64,000 bases of DNA from NCBI GenBank assembly GCA_001692895.1, contig KV748199.1, positions 2,046,001 to 2,110,000 of the forward strand, read 5' to 3'. The notes beneath the pieces were generated by a model. The model saw nothing but the letters and a program-made list of their open reading frames with translations, was not told the origin of the DNA and made no database searches. The position numbers were made by a program, and so were the translations under genes. Shown piece by piece: positions 13,386 to 25,500 of this stretch; the stretch's first letter is position 1, and the number at the start of each line of letters is the position of its first letter. Source of the DNA: Cenococcum geophilum 1.58. Its lineage: Eukaryota; Ascomycota; Dothideomycetes; Gloniales; Gloniaceae.

Positions 13386-13808
13386 TGTAACAGAACCTTA
13401 TAGCAGGAACTACGATAGGCTTATTAATAGGCTAGGTATATAGGTAATGCAAGTTAAAGTTAATAATATAATAATAACTGGTGGAGTGGTTACCTAATAG
13501 ATTAACTCTAATTATATTCTAAGAATTACTATAAGGAAGGAACTATCTAGGTAGGGACTATGGTCCTTTAAATACATAACTATACTCCTAAGAAATCCTT
13601 CTTATACGTGATATACGTCTTATATATAAGATACGTAAGTTTCTCTTGTTCCTCTCGTTTAATATATAGCACATTATATAACTTTATTTACTATTCCTCG
13701 TCACATAGTTCTACCGGCTCCATCCTAGACCGTGCCTAAATTAACTAACTAGCTTCTTCCGACTCCTCTCCTAGTAGTCGTAACATCGTACTTAAAGCGT
13801 CCGTAACA
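13386..13808 (-). repeat. Y1 5' LTR (right)
   Basis: This 423 bp LTR begins TGTAACAGAACC and ends GCGTCCGTAACA on the + strand, so it keeps canonical TG...CA ends. It is followed by the target duplication TTATG and then resumption of X-B integrase sequence. Confidence 0.9.
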
Positions 13809-14634
13809 TTATGGCTTTTACTTACCACGCTTAGGTATAAGGCTTTATAGAGTGAGGCCATAAACCTATAATAGACGCTTTGGCGAAGATGGATAGCTTA
13901 TAGCTGGACAATCTTTATACCGTTTTATAGGCAGATAGGATAACTATTAAGCGGCCTATAGGAATAACGCTAGTAAGAGTTATATATGGATATAAGTATA
14001 TCCTTCCTATTAAACTCTGTATACCTACTTAGTAGATACTACCTTAGTAAACAGTCCGGACCACTATAGAGCTGCTAGCACTTTGTATAAAGTAGTTTAA
14101 CTAAAGAGATATAGATATAAAAGAGGCTGTCGCGCGTATAAGACGACTAAGGGTAGTAAATAAGGAGTACTTTAATAACACCTACTATATTTACCAGGAC
14201 GGATTTAAGGTTAGAGATATAGTTATACTTTATAATACATAGCTTAAGTAAGACTATTTTAGTAGTTATAAGTTAGATCTAAAATAGCTAGGCCCATTCT
14301 GTATATATAAAAGTCACCCTTATAAAGGATAGTTCTTAATTAAGGATCTTAACGGTATATTGTTCTATAATTAAACTCTAGGAAATAGATTAAAGAAGTT
14401 CTATTAATAATAGATGTCTAAGGTCTACTAGGAAGACTAGCTTAACTAGTTAAGCGGAACTATACTATAAAAAATAACAGCAGAGCTAGAACCTAAGGAG
14501 GATATTATATAAAATCTACTAGTATCGCAACGCCGTATAGTTTAAGAAGTACGCGTTTTAGAAAGATTGTTTAATAGAACTAAGTACAAAACATTTAACT
14601 AGGGGATAGTCAAGTTCTAAGGTAGGAGAGGGGA

Positions 14635-17600
14635 TGTAGATAATAGCTATACAATTTATTTGTTTATTTACCGTATTTCCTAAAGCTCTTTTTATTACTC
14701 TTTCTTATTTGCTTTTTTTAGTTATAGGAATCTAATATATAATAGCAGTAAGGTAAGGATAGAAGAATATTTACGTATAACTATTTAGTATTGTTTACTA
14801 TAAAGATATTAGTTCCGCTTACCGCCTTTACTAAGCTAATAGTAATTTTCCATCCTGGGGATAGAAAATTATAATTGGTCTATTTAACAATTAGAGCCGG
14901 TAGAACTCTATACTATTACCCGGATTTAGTAGACCATTTAGATTAGGAAACCCTATTTAAAACTTTACCTTTTTACCCTTAATAAACCTTAAATATAGTT
15001 GTAATTAGTTAAAGTCACAAGTTAAACAGAATTAATAATAGTATATTTATTATATCTTTATCTAGCAGACCTCTAGTACTATATAAAGGAGCTAAGTAAT
15101 AGATTAGTGACGTCCTTATAGAAGTTAAAGGCTTCGCAGTTAATTAGTATTAGGTAGTACTCCTCCAAATCTATAATAAGATTCTGCTCTCTTAAGAAAA
15201 CTACGCAGATACTGCTAGTATAGTAGTTAATTTTGTTAACTAGGATAACGGGCTATAAGTATCTCTAAAAAGGGACGCGTTCTTATTAATCTTTAAGGAT
15301 ATCTCTAACGTTAGTAAGATAGTAAAAGATTAAAGAAATTAGTGTAATAAAGCTAAAGAAACTATCCAAAAGTCCTAGGGATAAGGTATTTTTAACGGTC
15401 TACTTAAATACGCGGTCTCCTACTACTTCCTTTCTACTATTTAAAAGCTTACCATCCACCTACTTTATAAAGTGACAGTACGAGTTAATAAGGCCCTAAT
15501 TAATAGGCTTAAATATCTAGGACGCGGCATTAAGAATACTACTTAACTATAGCCAACTAATTTTGCGCTCGCGCTAAAGATGCTAGAAAGGGTAGTATTA
15601 GACTAGGTAGTAAATAAGTATAGCTTAGAAAGACACTTAACTAGCTTCCTTATTCTAAATAAGGACCTACCGCTAAGAAGTAGGAGACTAACTACTATAG
15701 GACCAGAGGTCACTAATGTCGGAATTAGATAAGCAGGAGAGAGCTTAGCTCTTATACTATAAATATATTTATAATATGCTTCTAACGTAATAAATCCCTT
15801 AGCCTTTTAGCTATTAATACCTATTTAAAGAGAAGGCGTTAGTATTATACTAAGTCCGTCCTAATAAGGATCACCTATATTAGTTAACTCGCCCTTATTA
15901 TCTATAAACGAGAGCATTCTTACAGCTAGAACGCCTATTAGCTCGCCCTTATAGCTACTAGTATCTTTATTAAGAAGGAATTTAAAAAGAGGGCTAATAA
16001 TTACTTACCCGGAAGTAGGAGGGCTAGAAGTAGAATTAATATTTAATAAGAACGTTATTAAGCCGGGAGATAATAAGGAGTATATTAAGGAGGCCGTAGA
16101 TACTATAGCAATACTCCGCGCAAAATAAGGGTGTAACTATAAGGATAATATACCCGCTTATTTTAAGGCGTCCCTAAACTAAACTACTAAAATTAAACTA
16201 ACTAAGGTTATAAAGCTCTTACGCAGTTAATATAGGGCAGTTAGTTCTAATCTAGAGATATATAGGGTTTGCTAGATGTATATATAAGCTATAGGAGGAC
16301 ATATAGGTTTAGCGATAAAGGGTTTAAACTATGCCGCACTATATTATAGACTCCATTTAATATATTATGCTTATAACTACTTTAGCACTATAAAGACCAA
16401 TCCTACTATATACTCTTAGTTTAGAAAGGCTTATAGACCTTTAGTTCCGTCTAATTCCTTAGGACCGTATAAGTTTATTTATAACTTTACGCTAAGGTTT
16501 TTATATAATAGAGAGGCTTTGCTTAATCGGATAATGTTACTAAAAGATTAAAAAGTGTAGTAGTAAGAAGGATCTGGAATTTTAAATATATTTAGATAGT
16601 AGTGGGATTTTAGTATCTTAGCGATAATTAATAAGGAAATATATATATACCGCTACTATTAGCGTCTAATTAATGGGCGGCTAAATTATAGCTAGTTAAG
16701 AATAATAGTTTATGGTCTTTGCTAATAGCTAATAAGATAAGACCGTTAGTATTATTATTTTTATTGCGCTCTTAGACCTAATAGCTAGTAACAACTTATT
16801 TCCTACCCTTATTATACAAAATTCGCGGTTAAAGGAGACTCTACAGCTTTCCGTTATATTAATATTAATATTCCCTTACTTTTTAAAAGTAAACGCAGTA
16901 CTAATATAATCTAAGGGAGCATTTCTCTAGATAATAAGATTAAGGATAACTGTACGATTATTCTACCTAGCATACATTACCACCTAGAATTATAGTGGGA
17001 GGATTTTAAGGTGTAAGGATTAACTAAGGGTAACGGATTTATTTATAAGATCTTTAACTAAAACTGGACTACTAAAGACGTAGAAAAGTATGCGACTAAC
17101 TAGGTAGCTTAGCTATATAAGAAAGAAGGTATATATATAATTATACCTTACCTTCCTTATAGAGTAAAAGGACCTTTAACTGGAACCCAGCGAATAATAC
17201 TACTATAGTTTATTAGTATTTAGGACGATTATAATAACCTTAAGGTTACTAAAGGAGGTACTTAGGTAGAGTTGGCAGATGCGTACTAAGACTTAAAAGC
17301 GCCACCCCATACGCCGTCTAGACATACTAATCTCTATAGTATAATTCTATATCGCTTCCCTGTAGTAGTTAAGCTTATAGCTACTAGCGCTCTATTTAAC
17401 GCCCTTCTTAGTAAATAACAATGGGATTCTTTAGCGGTAATTTAAAATTATAACCTTTTTCTTAATAGTAACGGGAACGAAGTTAGGAAATAGATATATT
17501 CCTACTATCTTAGGGCCGTTAAGAATTATAAAGATGCATTTAAGCTAATGCATATAACTAAAATAAAGCGCTTTAATAGCCGCTTATACTTCTACTGCGT

Positions 17601-17945
17601 TAATAATGGAATTAATTCTTTAACTATTGCGGTAGATCTAAGTAGAGTACCCCTAATTATTACAAAAGGATAGAGTTATATAGAGTTACCTAAAGAGTTG
17701 TGGGATAGAACTAAGTAAATAGAAGAATATAAAAGAGCTATATTATCTAAGAGCCGCCAGTCTAATATATCTTATACTGCTTAGCTAGGCGGATAAGAAC
17801 GGTCTCGTTTAACCAGAACGGAGTCTCCTTGTTTACTATCTCGGGTTTATAGTAAAGGTAAGGAACGCATGCGATTACCTACCACGCCTTTATTTCGAAG
17901 ATAAGGAGTTTTAGAGTTTTAGAAGTTGTTAGGGGATAACAACTT
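14635..17945 (+). mobile_element. X-B extra coding remnant, dioxygenase-like C-terminal part
   Basis: This is the second copy of the long accessory region that follows integrase in family X. It is collinear with 2054-5365 and preserves the same blocks (an IINIP-like strand near 16860, a serine-rich IIQGS block near 16910, a TPSRHTN-like block near 17310). Having the same extra region in the same place in two independent insertions shows it was mobilised with the element. Function is inferred only from motif layout. Broken, with many breaks. Confidence 0.45.
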
Positions 17946-17967
17946 AGGTAGGGGAGGTATATAGTAG

Positions 17968-18238
17968 TGTGATTTGGCCCCCTAGATTTAATATCTAGAT
18001 TAGGCGTAGCTTTAGGAGAGCCTAGGCCTTTTATAAGTTATATAGATCGGTCTAGAGCCCTTAGAGTCTTTAATAACTTAGGCAACACCGATAGATATAC
18101 AATTTTCCTTTAATACACTCTTTTCTTTCTCTTCTTACTGCTTAATTCTAACTAATAGTGACCGACTAATAGACTGACCGACCGACTGATAGACAGTACT
18201 GAGACTTTCTTATCTTAGAGAGGTCGTATCCTCCTATA
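17968..18238 (+). repeat. X-B terminal repeat-like 3' end
   Basis: This 271 bp segment matches 5384-5651. It starts TGTGATTTGGCC and ends CCTCCTATA, the RIP-altered form of CCTCCCACA. It marks the right edge of X-B; the sequence beyond is unrelated to X-A flanks. Confidence 0.5.
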
Positions 18239-19840
18239 ATATTAGTACACTTAATCTATTTCCCTAGGCGAGCTTAAAAGTTAGCAATATCCTTATATAC
18301 TACTTAACGGCTTAGATTCTGCTATAGTAATAGCTCTAGGCGTAATTTTATAGGAGCGCCTTTGCCTAATATAAGAGTAGGACTCTTAGACTATAAGGTG
18401 ACTAGTAGGGAAGATAGGATCTTAATGGATTTCTTAACGTCCTTAACGACCTTCCTCTTCCTTCCTAACTTTGTTAACGCCTTATAGTTAATCTTAACCT
18501 TAAAAGTTAATTAAATATTGCTGTTGAGGTTATATACCTACTGGACATTAATGACTTTAAGTAGGCAATCGCTCTGTTTAATAGAGAAGTCGTTAATAGA
18601 GCAGTTAGCTTGTCCGCCGCGGCTAGAAACGTACTATATAACTATAAGACGTTTAACCCAGATATAGATCTTACCACTAAATTAACGGTTAATCTTACTT
18701 ATAATGGCGTCCTTAATAAGGCTTAGGTCGTATAACTGCCGTTTCTACTTAATTAGATAGTCTACAGCAATCTTAGAACCATTAATATAGAGCCTAAACT
18801 GACTGTAGATAGGATAGTTAACGGTTACCCGCTTAGTCTAACGCTTAAGACAAATACTTTAACCTTAAATTTAACGCCTTTAACGTAGATCTTCCGCCTA
18901 GCCTTTTAACGTATCTTTAATATTAAAGTCTTTATCGTTCTAATTAACAAGATCTAAACTATAAGGGCCTAAATTAAGCCTCTCTAGATCTAACGGAACC
19001 TTTAAATTTAGGCCCTTAAGTCTCTTAATATTGTGCTCCCATCTAGCATAAAGCTCGTCCCTCCTACACTCCTTCCTTACCTTAACTTCCTCCTTAGTTT
19101 TATTATAATAGCGTTTACGACGGCTATAGCCCTCTAACGCCTAATATGGTGTAGCCTTCTTAACTTCCTTAACTTCCTTATTCTAAAACTGTATACGCTA
19201 ACTGCGGTCTATAAGCGGCTCTATACGAGTTACCCGAGTTACCTTTGTTAGTTTAGCGCGCTGGCCAGGCTTAGGCGGCCCTAGAGGAGGAGGAGTTGAC
19301 GGCTTCCTACGCCTATTTATAGCAGAAGCCTTAGGAATAACACTAGTAGTATATAAACGAGCGCGGGTATTGCTAATAGAGCGAGTACTACTAGCTAGAG
19401 GAGCTGCTGATGGTATTAACGTTGCTAGCGTTAACTCTAAGGCCTGCTTCGTGGGCTTCTTCGTGGGCTTCTTCGCGGGCACTATAATACTAGGAAACGC
19501 GTTAAGATAGGGCAAATAGCGGGGCGACGTTGGCTTCAACTTACTAACTAACGGTAGGGAGTTATGTTGACAATAAGGCGCGTTAAATGTGGAAAATGGG
19601 CTATTTCATGGTTTTATACGTAAGGTTGGGCGCAAAAACTTGGGATCTGCATGCTAAGGATTCCAGTTCGTTTTGCAACCGACTAATCCAAATACTTTAA
19701 TTGGCTAATGACCGTTGGACGAATTTTAACGGGTTAATATAACGTGTCCCGCCTCTACGTCGCTATATGGCCAAAAAGATAGAGAGTGCTTGCGAACTTG
19801 TCGCAAGCGTGGGGGGGGGGTCTAATATATATATTGTTAC
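18239..19840 (-). pseudogene. Unrecognised degenerate coding remnant
   Basis: I do not recognise this gene. On the - strand an open stretch of 113 codons (19198-19539) is rich in Lys, Pro, Thr and Ser, with repeated KKPTKKPTK-like runs. Beyond its stop the frame continues with only occasional stops into a charged, coiled-coil-like segment (about 18900-19190) containing an RRKRYY block and a Trp-containing WEHNIKRL block. Further into 18240-18880 the frame becomes unclear. Stops fall at TAG/TAA positions consistent with RIP. At the upstream side (19560-19840) the DNA is less mutated and non-coding, with a perfect 8 bp hairpin at 19788-19808. It may be a transposon ORF or a duplicated host gene; the sequence does not decide. 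Confidence 0.35.
19788..19825 (+). other. Hairpin, G-run and CTAA
   Basis: GCTTGCGA and TCGCAAGC form a perfect 8 bp stem with a 5-base loop (19788-19808). A run of about ten G follows, then CTAA before T. The layout superficially resembles a Helitron 3' terminus, but the G-run is atypical. It is reported as a structure only. Confidence 0.3.
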
Positions 19841-20700
19841 AGTTAGGGGATAGTAGGCCCGCGAAGCCCTACTGCACGCGTCCACGTCGCCGCGGGTGGA
19901 AACATCATNAGGAAATCGTTTCTTTTGATGGCCAAGTGCAGAGGCGATGGTAGGGAGCCGTCGCAGCGCGTGCAGCGCGCTGTCGTCGCGGTTCTGTGGT
20001 GTTGAGCCTGCGACGCNTACGAAGCATCGTACAAAGCATCGCCCTCAACAACACCAGGAGTCCTACTGCCCCCGCCTNGGGCTCNTGCTCTACCATCTAG
20101 GGGGGCCATCAAGGGAAACTGGGATACGAAAACCACCCGATATACGACTACCTGGCTCGTAGCCAGGCCCGAAACTGGCCTTATCATCTAGCCAGTCGAC
20201 GTAGACGCGTCCTAGTCGTATAACAGGACACCCTTGGGCTTGCACTAGCTCTGAGACCGCAGGGACACGGCGAGGGCGTAGGGAACCTCTTTTTATAAGA
20301 ACTTGTTAAGGTTAACGCGTCGCAGAATCGTACGAAACTTGTTAAGGCCCTGCCTAGAGAACTTGTTAAGGCCCCTCTACGAGGGCCTATCTGGTATCCG
20401 GTATACCCAGGTGACTCAGAAGAGGGTCTTAATAGGCGTGGTGCGCGTGACCTGGACAGAGACGCGACGGCGATGTGATAGCGACGCGACGGCGACCAGA
20501 CGGCTCAACGAGGTGGAAACACGGGCAAAGCTCTAGGCAGCGGAAACACAGGCCAGCTTCGACGGCCCCATGGCGTTCGACCTACGGTCGACCTACAGGT
20601 GACTCACAGAAGGGTCTTAATAGGCGTAGTACACGCAACCTGCGCATATATATAGGGGAGGCTCTAAGGAAACACAGGCTAGTCGTATAAGGACTTAACA
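19841..20700. repeat. GC-richer island with short internal repeats and N bases
   Basis: This is a GC-richer stretch with little RIP, holding four single N bases (19909, 20017, 20078, 20085). It contains three copies of AACTTGTTAAGG (20301, 20337, 20361) and two copies of GACGCGACGGCGA (about 20460 and 20483). A longer direct repeat, AGGTGACTCA...GGGTCTTAATAGGCGT, occurs at about 20409 and 20597. Several CACAGGC(C/T)AGC units also occur. The open frames here are short, overlap on both strands and look like by-products of the repeats. It could be the 5' region of the LINE whose tail begins near 21561, or an independent repeat. No gene is supported. Confidence 0.45.
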
Positions 20701-21560
20701 GTTAGAGACACAGGCTAGCTTATACAAAGTAGGGATATAAGCTTAGTTAGTAGAATAGGATAGGGTAGGTTACCTAGTATGGGATCTAGTCTATAACCTA
20801 TTCTATAAGACATAGTCGACCTATTATAAGGAGACTTCTATAGGTAACGCGAAATGGGAACTAGCAGTATATAGGGTATCGCGCCCCTATATTACTACTA
20901 GCCTCCTATAGAGCGTAGTGCGTAGTAGCCACTACTAGCTCTAGGGACTTTACCCCTTAGCTAGGCTCTAACCCCTAGTGCACCTAGTAGGTAGGTAGGA
21001 TTACGTCCTAGCCGGAGAGACTACTACGTGGCTTAAGAGAACGGATGCGCGTATTAGTATACTAATAGATAGGACTGTTTACTAGGGTAGTATAACTGCT
21101 TGCTAGGGTAGTATAACTGCTTACTAGGCCAGTACACTAGTAAGGTACGCTTAAGGAGTAAACAGGAATTACTTAGGCGGGAGAGGCTTAGCTAGCCTTA
21201 ACCATAAAAGATACCTAAGGCTTCCATATTATAGGATGCAGCTATAACGCCCTTATAGGACTACGCTAGTAGGCATATAAGACGGGAGTTGCGACCCCTG
21301 CAAATAGTAGCTTATGCCTATACTAGCGGAAATAATAAAAAGAGGCGTAAAACTAAAGGCTATAAAGGCTCCCAAGCCGTATAAAAGCGTACTAACTTTA
21401 GGAGGGAACTCTTATATAGACTGCTAGGGGGCAGTCTAGTACTTAGGCTAATAACCTATTATAAGATACCCAAGAGAACTGGTAAAATTCCCCGTATTAT
21501 TAGTGGTGGCAGCTAACTACTTATAGAAAGCCCCGAGCCCTAGGGCTTAGTAAGGAAAAG
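20701..21560. other. RIP-altered sequence without a recognisable gene
   Basis: No protein-like frame was recognised on either strand. A short tandem repeat of about 21 bp, with CTGYTTRCTAGGGTAGTATAA as unit, is present about three times at 21067-21130. The stretch leads directly into the LINE tail and may be LINE sequence from a 5' region. If so, the endonuclease and most of the reverse transcriptase are missing. Confidence 0.3.
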
Positions 21561-22083
21561 CTACTCGAAAACTAAGGTAGAGGCCTAGATAAGTAGGTAT
21601 GTTAAACTCTACTATATAACTACCTACTAGCAGCTAGCTTAAGCTCTAATTTAGCCCTAAAAACTCTACTATAAAGCACCTCTTATAGCTAAAAACATAG
21701 CTACTATCTCTAACTTCTAGAGTTTAGCAGCTAATTTAAAATTGGAAGATAGAGAGAATCTCTCTAAATTGGCAAAAACCGTAATCTCCTCCTATTTCTA
21801 CATTCTTTTCTATCTTAAAAAGTAGTAAGGAAGAAGCTATATAGGAATAACTAAGGCTAGTAGAAAATTTATAAGATTTCCTAAAGTGGAATTTAGTAGA
21901 TATATACTATATAGATAGTTTTAAAGACAGCAAATTAAGTACGATAGCCGTATATAAAATAGAAGAGAGAAATAGAATTAAATATGTAATAAATTAAAAC
22001 CTAGAACCCTATATAGAAATTATAAATATAAAGCTCTATACAGTCTATAGGGCCCTAAAATACCTAAAGCAATAAAGACTAGA
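21561..22083 (+). mobile_element. LINE (Tad1/I-like) ORF2 C-terminal part, piece 1
   Basis: This is the first of three pieces of one non-LTR retroelement. On the + strand the frame in about 21700-22083 reads as the linker and start of an RNase H domain: YYIDSFKD near 21905 is the YTDGS-like first catalytic strand, and a YRALKYL helix is near 22045. Y2 cuts the domain; the frame resumes at 30005 after the target duplication. The left limit is uncertain: there is only about 1 kb of possible LINE DNA before it, so the endonuclease and RT core appear absent. Many stops fit RIP. Confidence 0.6.
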
Positions 22084-22507
22084 TGTTACGGACGCTTTAA
22101 GTACAATACTATAACTACTTAGAGAGGAGTTAGAAGAAGCTAGTTAGTTAATTTAGGCACGGTCTAAAATGGAACTAGTAAAACTATATAATAAGGAATA
22201 GTAACTAAGGTTATATAAGGTAATCTATATAATCTATAGGATCTATATAATCCGTAATAGAGTAGATAAAGTATATATATATTACGTATAAGAAGGATTT
22301 TATAAGAGTACGGTTGTATATTTAAGGACCCTTAGTCCCTACCTAGATAGTTCCTTCCTTATAGTAATTCTTAAAATACAATTAGAGTTAATTTATTAGG
22401 CAACTACTCCACTAGTTATTATTATATTGTTAACTTTAACTTATATTACCTATATACCTAGCCTATTAATAAGCTTATTATAGTTCTTGCTATAAGGTTC
22501 CGTTATA
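22084..22507 (+). repeat. Y2 5' LTR
   Basis: This 424 bp LTR begins TGTTACGGACGC and ends TTCCGTTATA. It matches 29581-30004 and the reverse complement of the Y1 and Y3 LTRs. The differences are transitions. Confidence 0.9.
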
Positions 22508-25500
22508 TAATTACTACCTAGTTACGGTATTAAGTATAAAAAGTTAAACAAATATGCTACCAAAAGCAGCCACCATAACGCCATTAACGGCGGCAACTAC
22601 TTTAAGGTTAGGAGGGGACACTAGTATAGCGGACACTAACTCTTAATAACCTATAACAGTTAGATAGTTATAAGAGGTAATTAACTAGTTAATAGCAAAT
22701 AATATAGTATTAGAAGAAAGGGTTAATGGGATAGGAGTAGTAAAGGTTAAGCTACTATTAATTAAAAGGTACTTAGATGAAAAATTAAAACTTAAAGGAT
22801 TCCTTACGTAAATATACTTTAAAGTTACGTAAAAAGGGGTAAAGTTGCTAATACCTATGGATCGGATAGCCTATATAGGACTATTTCTATTAAAAAGAGC
22901 ACTTAAATAGTTTAAGCCTTACCTTATAGAAATATAGGTAAATAGAATAATAACTACTAACTAAGATATGCGGTTTATGTTTTTAAGCTAGAAAGAATTT
23001 ATAAAGCAACTTATATAAATATTTAGAGACCTAAAGGTAGTAACTATAGCGGAAAGAAAACTCTAAGATATTATGCAATAAATATTAGTAATTAAGTATA
23101 TAACGCAGTTCTAGATATTAGTAACGTAAGTAAAGTAAAATAATAGGGCGCTTATAGTACAGTATAAATAGGGACTTAAGGCTAAAGTCTAAGATATAAT
23201 TATCCTAATAGAAGATATGGACACCCTAAGGGATTTAATAGATTAGGCGATTAAGATTAATAATTAGATCTACTAAAGGGAATAGGCTAAGAGAGGTTAG
23301 GATAGAGTTTTATAGTTATATAAGGCGTAGAGTGCGTATTAACTAAAGCTAAGTTAGAAACTATAGTATGGCGTAAAGCTAATAGACCTAAGCGGTACTA
23401 AAGAAGCCTATAAGAGATAGAGTAAAAAACTATAGAAACCTAGAGGTTAAGGATCTAGTAATTATAGGACTAAAGAGTAAAGGCTAAACTAGGGATCTTA
23501 ATAGCAGAAGACGTTTAGGCGGACTCTATAGTAAAGTTAATAGTTTAAAAATAGAGCTTATATAAATTGCGGGAAATAAGGTTATTTCGTAAGGGATTAT
23601 AAAGATGGTTAGAGTTACTATATAATAAAGGAAACTAAACTAGTAGTAGAAGATATATATATATAGAGGGATAATAGTATGCTATAAGGAATAAAAGAGT
23701 GTTTAATTAGAAGTTTTACGTTTTACTATAATAACGCATACTAAATTTATAAAGATGCTAAGTATGGCGTAAGCTATTAGCTATAGGAGCCAAAATCTAT
23801 AGAGTATAGAGGGATTAATAAACTAGTTCGCAGATCGGATATTAAGGATAATAACTTTAATATAGGCGAAACATTCCATAATAATAAGGTAATAAAGGTA
23901 GCTTACTAGGAGTATATAGACCTTAAAGATATTATAAAAGAGGTAAAAGATAATTCCACTATAGAATAGGGAATATTAGTAGGGATTAAGACCCTACTAA
24001 ATATAATATCTATTACTTTACAAGACGTAAGAGAAGTAGGATAGTAAACTACTTCGGCACTTAATAAAGGCAAAAGGCTAAAGGCTTAAGATTCTTAAGA
24101 CGAGATAAGAGATAACTAAGATTCTTAAGATAAGATAAGGTAGACCTAAGGACCTATAATGGACAGCAACTAATAAAGTAGGGTAGTAGCTTAGTTTAAA
24201 GGTATACGAATAAGCTTAGGATAGAGTTTCCTATAGGCATAAGACTCTTAAATTAAGATAAGAACACTAAGTAAGCCTAGTTAGACTAAGGCTGGAGTAA
24301 AGCTTAAATTCTTAGTTCTATAGGATTAAAAATCCTATAGAACTAAGATTTTAAGATATAAATAAGGACTATTAACGAGATTAAAGAATCTATAGTATAA
24401 ATAGTAACTAGACTAGGAGACGGACATATAGACCTAAAAGACTTATTAGTAGAATATAGTATTCAGCCTAAAGATCGGAAGACTAATACTAAGATTAAGA
24501 AGTAAGAAGACTTTAAGGATTTACTTATAAGACGCAAAAGGAAAGAAACTATAGAGGAATTTAGGGTAAGAATTACCTTATAGTAAGAATAGAAACTAAA
24601 TAAGAGATCTAGTATATTAGGACGTACTAGGGATAGAGCGCCTGTATAAAAGATTACTAATAGGCCTAAAGTAGGCATATCTAAAGCTAAGTAGCTTACT
24701 AAACTGGAAAATAAAGAGGACCTAAAGATCCTAACTAGATTTAAGGAACGGCATATAAAGGGCTGTTACGACGCAGTAATAAGAAGATACTTTTTTACGG
24801 ATAAGCTATATATACTCTAGTAGCTATATTAAAGGTAGTATAGACAAAGACATAATAATAAGTAGGAAGATTTCTATATATAGTTAGACGAGAAAGTTAT
24901 TTAAGACTACCTAATTACGGAAAAAGTAATAAGTCATATTAAGGGAGCCTTAATTATAATATTAAGAGATCTAAAGGAGTGTTTAGAGGACTAGAGAAGC
25001 AAGAGGCGTATTTTAGTACCTATAAATAAGGTTATAACGTTTAGATTAACATAATAAAGGTTTAAACTTAAGGGTAAAGACAAGCTAAGAGTTAACCTAA
25101 AGCACTAAGCATATTATATATTGGCGTAGATTATATATATAGATGATATATATAATATACACAAAGCACTAAAGGATAAGTATTAAAAATATCCTATAAG
25201 AATATATTAGATAACTAAGAAGCAGAAATACTAAAATGCTAAGTATATATATAGCTAGCATCTAGTAGAAGTTTAGGAGCTAGGAGACTTAATACTTTAG
25301 CTAGAAAGATTTCTTACGGAAGAATGCCTAAATAAATAATAGTAGTAGGAATGCCTAAAGAATACGTGTTTATAATATATTAAGGATAAAAAGCAAACTA
25401 AGTATTAGCTAAAGGTAGACTAAGTATAAATAGGATTAAGTAGCTAATAATTAGGAAAAGTAGAGGCCTATAAAACTAGAGGGAGCCAGTAATAGAGCCT

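Larger units (their letters stand above)
5904..13808 (-). mobile_element. Chromovirus-type Ty3/gypsy element Y1, structurally whole
   Basis: This is a complete-looking LTR retroelement of about 7.9 kb on the - strand, with two 423 bp LTRs and a 5 bp target duplication (TTATA at 5899-5903, TTATG at 13809-13813; the difference is a RIP-type transition). Read on the - strand, gag begins just inside 13386 and a CCHC-like zinc knuckle lies near 12310-12340. A protease follows near 10310, then RT with the YLND catalytic block near 9325-9350. RNase H, integrase (about 7400-8200) and a chromodomain-like segment near 7190 follow, and a purine tract abuts the left LTR. It is inserted in X-B. The coding regions are broken throughout by RIP, with dozens of breaks. 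Insertion age cannot be read from LTR divergence because RIP inflates it. Confidence 0.9.
5652..18238 (+). mobile_element. Ty3/gypsy element X-B, split by Y1; hosts X-A
   Basis: This is an older copy of the X family. Its visible pieces are 5652-5903 (integrase start, matching 986-1236), then, beyond the Y1 insertion, 13814-14620 (rest of integrase), 14635-17945 (the extra dioxygenase-like region) and an LTR-like end at 17968-18238. The pieces align end to end with X-A, confirming that Y1 is an insertion. The left part of X-B should lie beyond the window's left edge, on the far side of X-A. RIP differences from X-A are almost all transitions. It is broken, with dozens of breaks. Confidence 0.75.

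Noticed and set aside
19843-20187. 114-codon frame and two overlapping ones across N bases
   Set aside because: Ambiguous bases inside, several frames open at once on both strands, and no recognisable motif.
20303-20690. Overlapping Arg-rich open frames
   Set aside because: Composed of the short direct repeats of the GC-rich island, on overlapping frames, with no domain.
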